DNA of 64,000 nucleotides, taken from assembly GCF_040436345.1 (NCBI RefSeq), contig NC_133227.1:26904671-26968670 (forward strand), written 5' to 3'. Below, one piece after another: positions 1 through 8,523 of the stretch. This DNA comes from Pagrus major. Its lineage: Eukaryota; Chordata; Actinopteri; Spariformes; Sparidae. The notes beneath the pieces were generated by a model. It did not search any database and had not been told where the DNA came from. It saw only the letters and a program-made list of their open reading frames with translations. A program made the translations under genes and the position numbers. How positions within the stretch are numbered: the stretch's first letter is position 1; each line of letters opens with the position of its first letter.

Positions 1-816
1 TTTTACCTGCTAGTGCCTAGGATTTTCAGGGTTTTCTACGCGCAATGACCCTCAGTCATTCGCTCTCTTTAACAAAGCTTTTTCTTACCGCTGTTGTCTT
101 CTCTCTCCGAACTGCCGTCAACCGTCGGATCCCAGCTGGCGGGTCGAAGTCCAGTCCTTTCAAAAGGTCTGAAGAAGCTCTCCTAGGAGCTTGCCGTGGC
201 CACGGTCTTTCTGGAGTTCGTCTCACCCGCTGGAATCCTCAGGTCTGTTGGCATCCGGCTCGAAGGACCAAGTTAATGTCAGGTTTAATCACCTGACATA
301 TTATTAAAAATACACACAAAGAGAGTCAGACAAGGCGTTCAATTTCTTGCATGCAAGGAGAGCGTCAGGAGACGTGCAGAGTTACATATCCCCAAACCGC
401 TCTGCTCGTCTTTTCCGTCTCCTCTCTTTTTATTAAGCAAAAATGGGTGTTAACTTTTACACAGAGCGCTGTTCCTCTTTCAGAGATCAGATAAAATTCA
501 GCAAACGTGGGCGCGCTGTTCCTCTTTCAGGGGGTAGCTTAAGGTCAAGTATCTAGATCCTCTTATCAGACAAAAACAGCTTCCTGACCTTTATATCAAC
601 CTTTAACTTTCCTCTTATCACAGATACTACAGATAGAGCGTCTTGCCTCCTCACTTCCTGTTTTACACTCCAGTCTTGAGTGAGTCACTTTCTAAGAAAC
701 AGGGTGCGAGGTGTCTCTTAAGGACAGGGAAAGTACAGCATTTAAACACATGATACTGGCAAGCTTAATGAGCATATACATGGCATAAACAAGCATGATA
801 TATTTTATCCTTATCA
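1..816 (-). mobile_element. LTR retroelement (endogenous-retrovirus-like), 5' LTR plus leader, continues off the left edge
   Basis: Read on the minus strand, a 540-bp LTR spans 816 to 277: it opens TGATAAGG and closes CCTGACA. It has a TATAAA at 590-595, an AATAAA polyadenylation signal at 429-434, and two 18-bp direct repeats in U3 (466-483 and 513-530). Six bases after the LTR end comes an 18-nt primer-binding site whose first 17 bases (254-270, TGGTCCTTCGAGCCGGA) match the 3' end of tRNA-Tyr plus CCA. Positions 1-253 are untranslated leader with no recognisable gag. Only this end of the element is in the window, so its wholeness, family and second LTR cannot be judged. It sits inside a TRIM coding region on the same strand and is younger than the TRIM duplications, since the interrupted copy is still nearly identical to its neighbours. 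Confidence 0.85.
254..270 (-). other. primer-binding site, tRNA-Tyr type
   Basis: Seventeen consecutive bases are complementary to the 3' end of vertebrate tRNA-Tyr(GTA) including CCA. The site lies six bases inside the LTR end, the normal position for minus-strand priming of reverse transcription. This fixes the element's orientation (minus) and shows that 277-816 is its 5' LTR. Confidence 0.8.
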
Positions 817-1540
817 TCTTCTCACTGTCCTCCACAGCTTTGTCAGCAGAAAGATTGAAAGCCTCCACCCTCCGCTGAAGCACCTTGACGTCTTTCTCTC
901 TGTCCTGGATTCTCTGTTGGATTGTTTGCTGACTCGCCCCGAGCTCCGTCTGCCTCTCAGCCCTTTCTGCTGCAGCAGAGACTGTGTCATGGCCTTTATG
1001 ATCATCCATGGAGCAGAGATAACAGATACACTGCTGATCAGTGCGGCAGAAAATCTTCATCACCTCGTCATGGCGAGAGCAGATGTTCTCCTGAAGCTTT
1101 AAGGTGGCTTCAACCAGCTTGTGTTTCTTTAATGGAGCCAGACTGTAGTGAGGCTGGAGGTGTTGCTCACAGTATGAAAGCATACACACCAGACAGGACT
1201 TGAAGGCTTTCAGCTTCTTCCCAGTGCAGTAATCACAGGCCACGTCTCCAGGTCCAGCATAGGAATGATCAGGTGAAGCAGCTTGAAGTTGTACTTTCTT
1301 CACTTCCTCCACTAACTCTGCTAACATGGTGTTTTTCACCAGGACAGGCCTCGGTGTGAAGCTCTGCCTGCACTGAGGGCAGCTGTGTGCTTCCTTCTCT
1401 TTCTCCGTGTCCCAGCAGTCTTTAATACAGCTCATGCAGTAGTTGTGCCCACAGGGAATAGTCACTGGATCCTTCAGAAGATCCAGGCAGATTGAACAGC
1501 TCAGTTTCTCTCGATCCAGCTGAAGCACATGCTGCGCCAT
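692..1540 (-). pseudogene. finTRIM/TRIM16-like gene copy 1, truncated by LTR insertion (RING/B-box/start of coiled coil)
   Basis: The first 241 residues match the other four TRIM copies almost perfectly: RING C3HC4 at about residues 15-58, a first B-box-like zinc motif around 98-130, B-box 2 around 152-190, and the first part of the coiled coil, ending at EDSEK. The reading frame then enters the same-strand LTR at position 816 and continues for 41 LTR-coded residues before a stop, giving a 282-aa frame with no B30.2 domain. The LTR-coded tail is strongly hydrophobic. The start has a good Kozak context (AGAAATGG), shared by the sisters. The remaining coiled coil and PRY/SPRY, if still present, would lie beyond the element to the left. 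The LTR's own AATAAA could end a transcript, so this may be an expressed truncated RBCC protein rather than a dead copy; that is inference. An unusual residue is N in place of S in the RING CGHxYC segment. Confidence 0.8.
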
Positions 1541-1990
1541 TTCTCCTCCAGACGACAGTGAATGTCAGTAAGTTTCACTCTCTGTTTCCAGATAAAAGCT
1601 GAGCTCATTTCCTTGATGTTCAGTCACTGGTCTGTAGTGTATGAGCCTATCAGCTGTTGTATTTCATCACATGGTGTTTAGAGCCATGTTTTCACTGGCA
1701 GATCTATGAAAGGGGAGGAACTACCAACGTCAGAGCTGAATGTGCTGTGAGAGTTTCTCAGAGCAGGAGGAGCCGAGCCTGGCCAGTCAGTAACGTCTGG
1801 GTGGGGTTAAAAAGTTGTGTCTAATCCAGGAAGAGGAGGGTTGTGAGAGTTGCATTGTGTATCAGCACTCAGAAATAGTGCACCTCTCAGATAATTATAT
1901 AATTAACCCGTGTTCCCAGAGGAACCTGATTTACAGGGTACAAGGTTCCTTTTTCTTTCTATCATCTCACAACAGGGTTGTGTAACAAAA
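1541..1990 (-). promoter_or_regulatory. conserved 5' flank / promoter block of TRIM copy 1
   Basis: About 450 bp directly upstream of the start codon are shared with the 5' flanks of the copies at 4734, 14057 and 21292, and more distantly with 8524. They must contain the 5' UTR and proximal promoter. One AGTTTCTC half-site resembling an interferon-response element lies near 1752 but lacks its partner half, so I do not call an ISRE. An AT-rich TTTTTAACCCC stretch (gene sense) lies about 270 bp before the ATG. Confidence 0.45.
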
Positions 1991-2079
1991 TACTTGCTGA
2001 ATTCCCTTTATGCTCCTCCCTAAAAGAAACAAATCTGTAAATGGATGAATAAAAAATAAGACACAACAATAAACAATTT

Positions 2080-2195
2080 CTTGTAGTTGAGAGCAGAGGA
2101 TGAGTTCAGGAGTCTCCCAGCCTGAGGAAAGAAGCTGCTCTGTAGTCTGGTGGTGAAGCAGACTAGTAACACCTGTACTTCTACATGTTTGTTGT
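2080..2195 (-). repeat. LINE-like 3' ORF2 fragment in TRIM spacer
   Basis: On the minus strand the translation contains TTRLQSSFFPQAGRLLNSS, which resembles the C-terminal end of reverse-transcriptase ORF2 proteins of CR1/L2/Rex-type fish LINEs (consensus roughly R..F.nSFfP.AiRLLN). The same fragment recurs at 3181-3295, 6950-7065 and 16275-16385 as part of the duplicated spacer, so it entered before the array expanded. The family assignment is by motif memory only. Confidence 0.4.
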
Positions 2196-2249
2196 GAAAA
2201 GATGAAACATTTCTTGGTCCATATTCTGCTCTAACTGGGTTCATTGTCC

Positions 2250-2960
2250 TGACCGGTCAGATTCTGTGGTGGATATTTTGTGCTTGGTGTATGTGTCTTC
2301 CTCTGTTGTGCTTGCAGAGGTGCATTGAGAGGCTGGGCGGAGCTTCCCACTCACCGGAGCTGCTGACACACGCTCACCTGCAGCAGGTTGGCAGTTAGTC
2401 TTGCTGATAAAGCCCTGCTCTCCACGCTACCTGCTTCCAGGTGATTTCATCAGTTCAGTGGGGTACATGGCTCCTGTTAGATCGTCGTTTTGTATGACTT
2501 GTAGTTTTTTCGTGTTCACTCTACACACAGTGTTCACCTGCACCTGCACCTCTGCAGCCAGCAGCCTCACCCTGTGCTCACCAGAGTCTCAACTCACCAC
2601 GCTACCTCACCTCCACCTGTACGGTTTTCATCAGATATGACGACGACAGCAAAATCTGGCCTGAACAAGTCAGTTTCCTCAGACAGAACAATGGTTCTTC
2701 TAACATGTTCTTGTCACGTTGTAGAAAGTCTTTCACAAACAATTAGTGTGTGTCTTTTGTGTTATTCATCAAAACCACTAACTGCATTATTTGGATATAA
2801 ACATAGATACCAAGCAAAATTCGATACATTATTCTTAAAAAGTTAAATTTGTCCCAGTAAAATTAAAAATGCCATCTGTTATATGAATGTGTTTCTGAAT
2901 GCACTGACTTTGCTTGATCTGGCACTTAATTACACAAAAACATTATTATTTGATGTTGTA
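2250..2960. repeat. duplicated spacer module V (copy also at 16440-17165)
   Basis: This ~700-bp noncoding block is nearly identical to 16440-17165 and occurs upstream of TRIM copies 1 and 4 only. The similarity stops abruptly at GAACGTTT in both (about 2968 and 17168). I see no gene in it; the short frames in it are chance. Confidence 0.7.
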
Positions 2961-3180
2961 TTTGTGTGAACGTTTGAAGGACAAATACAGTTACTCAAAG
3001 TTTATTTCTGCCTAAATATGACTTGATCTCATTCTTGAGCTTCATAATATAAAGATCTGAGCTCAGGAGACAGCTTGAAATCCTTTTAAAGGACCATTAC
3101 AACAGAAAATGGGCCTTTTCACCTGCCAAAAACTGATTGAAGGCCAAATACAGTTACTGAAAGGTCATTTTCAGAAAAAA

Positions 3181-3540
3181 TTTCAAGTTGAGAGCAGAGG
3201 ATGAGTTCAGGAGTCTCCCAGCCTGAGGACAGAAGCTGCTCTGTTGTCTGGTGGTGAAGCAGACTAGTAACACCTGCACTTCTAAATGTTTGTTGTGAAA
3301 AGATGAAACATTTTGGCTTTTTTTGGTCCATATTCTGCTCTAACTGGGTTTATGTACTGAAGCACCGTGTCTGTCATGGCCTTTACGATCACCCATGGAG
3401 CAGTGACAACAGATACAGTGCTAAGAAGGGATAAGGGACAGAGGAATGATTATGAAAAGTGGATAACCTAAAACAAACTCACTAACATGATTCATTTATT
3501 GATATTCTGGTCGTCTTTAGCTGTAAGTTAAATCAGTGCT
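3181..3540. repeat. duplicated spacer module L (LINE-like fragment plus B-box relic)
   Basis: The module contains a second LINE-like fragment (3181-3295), then a short TRIM B-box relic (3361-3422). It recurs downstream of the hybrid junction at 7012-7370. A decayed remnant of the same module is visible near 19495-19560, before the 3' block of copy 5. Confidence 0.6.
3361..3422 (-). pseudogene. TRIM B-box 2 relic (62 bp)
   Basis: The minus-strand translation HCICCHCSMGDRKGHD lines up with the B-box 2 segment QCICYLCSMDDHKGHD of the neighbouring TRIM genes. The nucleotide match is clearly weaker than between the five main copies, so this is an older, independent TRIM fragment embedded in the spacer. 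A duplicate lies at 7129-7190. Confidence 0.65.
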
Positions 3541-4733
3541 GACACAAGGCACAGGAATATGATGGTTTAACTTATTTCTGCTTTTTTTTCCTTCAGCATT
3601 CAATCAACACACGGTCTGTTGTCTGTAGACGATGATTTCCAAAAATATTACCTCACATTTTGAGTGTTTCTGAGAAGACGTGGAGCCCAGTTATTCCTAA
3701 AGTGTGATTGGTCGAAGCCTGTAAAGCTTTGTATTATTCCCATTTTACTCCTGCATGATTGTTGTGGAATGTTAAAAAAAAAAAAAAGTTGTGTAATAAA
3801 TCTGAAAGTAACACATTCTCCTGAAATATTGTGTTGGAGTGTTTTCCTGTATGAAAGAGCCAACATGTCACAAACTTAAAATCATCTCAGAATTGTGCTG
3901 TTTCTGGTGAAATGACCCATCAGCTCCATGATAACATGGAGGTTATCTGACTGCCTTCATTGATCTCCCTGTGTGTGTTTCTGTTCCCACAATATCTTGA
4001 AAAACTGATCGATTTAAATGAAATTTAGCAGGAAAACAAGTGATTCTGGTGATTTTCTGACAGTTAAAGGAAGAACACACAGTCACCTATTCATTTATGT
4101 GTTTATTTATTTATTTGAAGGATTTGAACAAAGACTTTTCATGAATGCTTCTTAAAATTGTTACTACATATTGACATGATATCAGTCTTAACAAGACGAT
4201 CAACAAACTATTTTCAGAGGGTTAATTTTGAAACTATACAAGCTGATATTTTACTGATGTTTTTCATGCAGGTTTTGGTTACATAAAAAAATAGAAATGT
4301 GATTTTGAAACATTAAAACAGAGGCACACTATGAAGGACAGACAGAAGTATGTGCAAAACTAAAAGTAAAGATGAAATTACACAAAATATGTTCATGAAG
4401 ATTTGGTACAAATAAAATTACATAAAAATCTTAAAACCCAAAAAAACCTCAAAAGTCAGCCTGACAAAAACTGATTAATCATTTCACATCTTGCATATGT
4501 AATATTTCCCAAATGTTCAGTAAATGAAGCTCACAAGTCAAATTTCAACAAACAAGATGGTCTAATCACTCTGTAGGAAACAATCACAGTTTCTCTAAAC
4601 TGAGAAGAAAAAACAAAACTATATAAAATCCAAGAAAAATCATCATGGTCCCACCTCCTATGTTTGATCAGTGCAGTGCAGACACACCTCAACATGTACA
4701 GCACCACAGAGGAGTCTCTCTTTAATCTCCTGT
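3430..4733 (-). other. 3' flank module D and 3' UTR of TRIM copy 2
   Basis: The block downstream of the stop codon is shared with 7198-8523 (copy 3) and 19960-21291 (copy 5), and in diverged form with 13085-14056 (copy 4). Overlapping AATAAA signals on the minus strand at 4102-4115, about 620 nt after the stop, recur at the matching place in the sisters and are the likely polyadenylation signal. The 72-aa frame at 3648-3866 is conserved only because the whole block is duplicated. Confidence 0.5.
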
Positions 4734-6407
4734 CTACTTGAGCTCACACAACTCTGCTGTGGTACCAGTACCGTTTGGAAGCCAAAGTCCAGGATAGAGA
4801 GGCTGAGTGAACGTGGTCTGGACTCTGTGGAGGAGAGTGATGGTTTCAGAGACGCTGTAGTAAGACAGAGTACCTGCACTATGATCCAGGTAAACTCCTA
4901 TTGTGGAGGACTGAGGGCCTGAGATGGAAGTAACAATATCATTATGTCTGAATGTATAACCTCCACTGTTACATATTAATGACCAGGATTTGTCATTACA
5001 TCCAAATCCACATTCATACACGGTCCCTGTTCTGCTAATGTTCTTGTATGCAACTGCTATACGAACCGTCCCGCTCCACTTCACCTCCCAGTAACAACGT
5101 CCAGTCAGACCCTCTCTACTCAGGACCTGCAACCATACACCAAATCTGTCTGGGTGAGCTGAATATACCTGGTCTACTGACATTAATGTTGCTTTTCTGT
5201 TCCTGTCACTTAATGACAAACGTTTGTATGCTGTGTTTGGATCCAGTGTGATTTTACAAGAATACTTGAGGAGTTCAGTTCTGGTTCTGGGCTCTGCTTG
5301 AGGCAGTAAAACATCCACTTCAGTCACTGCCCGTGAGATCTTTGTCCACTCCTCACTCAGGACAGCCTGAAGTTTATCTCTGGCCTCCGACACAGCTGCT
5401 GTCACACCCTCAAAAGAGCACAGAGGACGTATATCAATGCTGGGTAAGTCTTTAGGTTCGCTCAGACGTGACAGTGAGAAGTAGTTGTTCAGGAAATGGA
5501 GATGATCTTCTGTGTGTGAGAGCTTCTCCAGCTCAGTGTCTTTCCTCCGCAGCTCAGTGATCTCCTGCTGCAGCTCCTCCTCAAGATCTTTAGCTCGACT
5601 CACTTCAGTTTTCTGCTGTGATCTGATCTGCTGCTTCACTTCAGAGCTTCTCTTCTCAATGAGACGGATCAAGTCGGTGAATGTCTTCTCACTGTCCTCC
5701 ACAGCTTTGTCAGCAGAAAGATTGATAGCCTCCACCCTCCGCTGAAGCACCTTGACATCTTTCTCTCTGTCCTGGATTCTCTGTTGGATTGTTTGCTGAC
5801 TCGCCCCGAGCTCCGTCTGCCTCTCAGCCCTTTCTGCTGCAGCAGAGACTGTGTCATGGCCTTTATGATCATCCATGGAGCAGAGATAACAGATACACTG
5901 CTGATCAGTGCGGCAGAAAATCTTCATCACCTCGTCATGGCGAGAGCAGATGTTCTCCTGAAGCTTTGAGGTGGCTTCAACCAGCTTGTGTTTCTTTAAT
6001 GGAGCCAGACTGTAGTGAGGCTGGAGGTGTTGCTCACAGTATGAGAGCATACACACCAGACAGGACTTGAAGGCTTTCAGCTTCTTCCCAGTGCAGTAAT
6101 CACAGGCCACGTCTCCAGGTCCAGCATAGGAATGATCAGGTGAAGCAGCTTGAAGTTGTACTTTCTTCACTTCCTCCACTAACTCTGCTAACATGGTGTT
6201 TTTCACCAGGACAGGCCTCGGTGTGAAGCTCTGCCTGCACTGAGGGCAGCTGTGTGCTTCCTTGTCTTTCTCCGTGTCCCAGCAGTCTTTAATACAGCTC
6301 ATGCAGTAGCTGTGCCCACAAGGAATAGTCACCGGATCCTTCAGAAGATCCAGACAGATTGAACAGCTCAGTTTCTCTCGATCCAGCTGAAGCACATGCT
6401 GCGCCAT
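4734..6407 (-). CDS. finTRIM/TRIM16-like E3 ligase, copy 2 (557 aa, single exon)
   Basis: A complete RBCC-B30.2 protein. The RING C3HC4 finger is at about 15-58 (CSICLDLL..., CGHSYCMSC, CPQC), a B-box-like zinc motif at about 98-130 (CDYC...CLVC...CEQH), B-box 2 at about 152-190 (CSRHDE...FCRTDQQC...CSMDDHKGHD), a coiled coil at about 190-300, and PRY/SPRY at about 375-557. RING TRIMs are E3 ubiquitin ligases; the fish expansions of this type are induced by virus or interferon and the SPRY domain is the presumed target reader. The reading frame has no intron, whereas classical finTRIM genes are multi-exon. The start lies in a good Kozak context shared by copies 1, 4 and 5. SPRY loop residues VWL (424-426), TVR (447-449), VY (463-464) and PNGTGT (544-549) differ from its sisters. 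It is closest to copy 5. Ligand and true orthology are unknown. Confidence 0.9.
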   Translation of the reverse strand: MAQHVLQLDREKLSCSICLDLLKDPVTIPCGHSYCMSCIKDCWDTEKDKEAHSCPQCRQSFTPRPVLVKNTMLAELVEEVKKVQLQAASPDHSYAGPGDVACDYCTGKKLKAFKSCLVCMLSYCEQHLQPHYSLAPLKKHKLVEATSKLQENICSRHDEVMKIFCRTDQQCICYLCSMDDHKGHDTVSAAAERAERQTELGASQQTIQQRIQDREKDVKVLQRRVEAINLSADKAVEDSEKTFTDLIRLIEKRSSEVKQQIRSQQKTEVSRAKDLEEELQQEITELRRKDTELEKLSHTEDHLHFLNNYFSLSRLSEPKDLPSIDIRPLCSFEGVTAAVSEARDKLQAVLSEEWTKISRAVTEVDVLLPQAEPRTRTELLKYSCKITLDPNTAYKRLSLSDRNRKATLMSVDQVYSAHPDRFGVWLQVLSREGLTGRCYWEVKWSGTVRIAVAYKNISRTGTVYECGFGCNDKSWSLICNSGGYTFRHNDIVTSISGPQSSTIGVYLDHSAGTLSYYSVSETITLLHRVQTTFTQPLYPGLWLPNGTGTTAELCELK

Positions 6408-6850
6408 TTCTCCTCCAGACGACAGTGAATGTCAGTAAGTTTCACTCTGTGTTTCCAGATAAAAGCTGAGCTCATTTCCTTGATGTTCAGTCACTGGTCT
6501 GTAGTGTATGAGCCTATCAGCTGTTGTATTTCATCACATGGTGTTGAGACCCATGTTTTCACTGGCAGATCTATGAAAGGGGAGGAACTACCAACGTCAG
6601 AGCTGAATGTGCTTTGAGAGTTTCTCAGAGCAGGAGGAGCCGAGCCTGGCCAGTCAGTAACGTCTGGGTGGGGTTAAAAAGTTGTGCTTGATCCAGTAAG
6701 AGGAGGGTTGTGAGAGTTGCATTGTGTATCAACGCTCAGAAATAGTGCACCTCTCAGATAATTATATAATTAACCCGTGTTCCCAGAGGAACCTGATTTA
6801 CAGGGTACAAGGTTCCTTTTTCTTTCTATCATCTCACAACAGGGTTGTTT
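6408..6850 (-). promoter_or_regulatory. conserved 5' flank / promoter block of TRIM copy 2
   Basis: Shared with the flanks of copies 1, 4 and 5. It shares the GTTGAGACCCATG variant with copy 5 and not with copies 1 and 4, matching the pairing seen in the proteins. Confidence 0.45.
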
Positions 6851-6949
6851 ACCAAAATACTTGCTGAATTCCCTTTATGCTCCTCACTAAAAAAAACCAA
6901 ATCTGTAAATGGATGAATAAAAAATGAGACACAACAATGAACAATTTCT

Positions 6950-7370
6950 TGTAGTTGAGAGCAGAGGATGAGTTCAGGAGTCTCCCAGCCTGAGGAAAGA
7001 AGCTGCTCTGTAGTCTGGTGGTGAAGCAGACTAGTAACACCTGCACTTCTTAATGTTTGTTGTGAAAACATGAAACATTTTGGCTTTTTTTTGGTCCATA
7101 TTCTGCTCTAACTGGGTTTATGTACTGAAGCACCGTGTCTATCATGGCCTTTACGATCACCCATGGAGCAGTGACAACAGATACAGTGCTAAGAAGGGAT
7201 AAGGGACAGAGGGATGATTATGAAAAGTGGATAACCTAAAACAAACTCACTAACATGATTCATTTATTGATATTCTGGTCGTCTTTAGCTGTAAGTTAAA
7301 TCAGTGCTGACACAAGGCACAGAAATATGATGGTTTAACTTATTTCTGCTTTTTTTTCCTTCAGCATTCA
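6950..7370. repeat. hybrid spacer module (U/L recombinant) with LINE-like fragment
   Basis: The left part carries the variants of the upstream-block LINE fragment (GAGGAAAGAAG, CTGTAGTCTGG, as at 2080-2195). The right part carries those of module L (CCTGCACTTCT, TTTTGGCTTTTTT, as at 3181-3540). The switch falls between 7012 and 7044. It ends with the second copy of the B-box relic (7129-7190). Confidence 0.7.
7129..7190 (-). pseudogene. TRIM B-box 2 relic, second copy
   Basis: Duplicate of the relic at 3361-3422, carried along with the spacer module and nearly identical to it. Confidence 0.6.
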
Positions 7371-8523
7371 ATCAACACACGGTCTGTTGTCTGTAGACGA
7401 TGATTTCCAAAAATATTACCTCACATTTTGAGTGTTTCTGAGAAGACGTGAAGCCCAGTTATTCCTAAAGTGTGATTGGTCGAAGCCTGTAAAGCTTTGT
7501 ATTATTCCCATTTTACTCCTGCATGATTGTTGTGGAATGTTAAAAAAAAAAAAGTTGTGTAATAAATCTGAAAGTAACACAGTCTCCTGAAATATTGTGT
7601 TGGAGTGTTTTCCTGTATGAAAGAGCCAACATGTCACAAACTTAAAATCATCTCAGAATTGTGCTGTTTCTGGTGAAATGACCCATCAGCTCCATGATAA
7701 CATGGAGGTTATCTGACTGCCTTCATTGATCTCCCTGTGTGTGTTTCTGTTCCCACAATATCTTGAAAAACTGATTGATTGAAATGAAATTTAGCAGGAA
7801 AACAAGTGATTCTGGTGATATTCTGACAGTTAAAGGAAGAACACACAGTCACCTATTCATTTATGTGTTTATTTATTTATTTGAAGGTTTTGAACAAAGA
7901 CTTTTCATGAATGCTTCTTAAAATTGTTACTACACATTGACATGATATCAGTCTCAACAAGACGATCAACAAACCATTTTCAGAGGGTTAATTTTGAAAC
8001 TATACAAGCTGATATTTTACTGATGTTTTTCATGCAGGTTTTGGTTACATAAAAAAAATAGAAATGTGATTTTGAAACATCAAAACAGAGGCACACTATG
8101 AAGGACAGACAGCAGTATGTGCAAAACTAAAAAGTAAAGATGAAATTACACAAAATATGTTCATGAAGATTTGGTACAAATAAAATCATATAAAAATCTT
8201 AAAACTCAACAATTCAAACAGATACACACATTTTACACACCACATGTTTCTGACAAAAACTGATTCATCATTTCACATCTTGCATATGTAATATTTCCCA
8301 AATCTTCAGTAAATGTAGCTCACAAGTCAAATTTCAACAAACAAGATGGTCTAATCACTCTGTAGGAAACAATCACAGATTCTCTAAACTGAGAAGAAAA
8401 AAACAAAACAATATAAAATCCAATAAAATTCATTATCGTCCCACCTCCTATGTTTGATCAGTGCAGTGCAGACACACCTCAACATGTACAGCACCACAGA
8501 TGAGTCTCTCTTTAATCTCCTGT
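7198..8523 (-). other. 3' flank module D and 3' UTR of TRIM copy 3
   Basis: Near-identical to 3430-4733. The overlapping AATAAA signals on the minus strand lie at 7868-7881. No independent gene is seen. Confidence 0.5.

Noticed and set aside
1745-1760. Interferon-response element in the TRIM 5' flank
   Set aside because: Only one AGTTTC half-site is present; the second half with proper spacing is missing.
3648-3866. 72-aa minus-strand frame repeated at 7416-7637 and 20176-20391
   Set aside because: It lies in the duplicated 3' block, crosses a variable-length homopolymer, and its frame changes between copies.
5512-6070. Antisense frames over the TRIM coiled coil and B-boxes, repeated in every copy
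   Set aside because: They are conserved only because the TRIM genes are; they lie opposite strong coding sequence and have no domain of their own.
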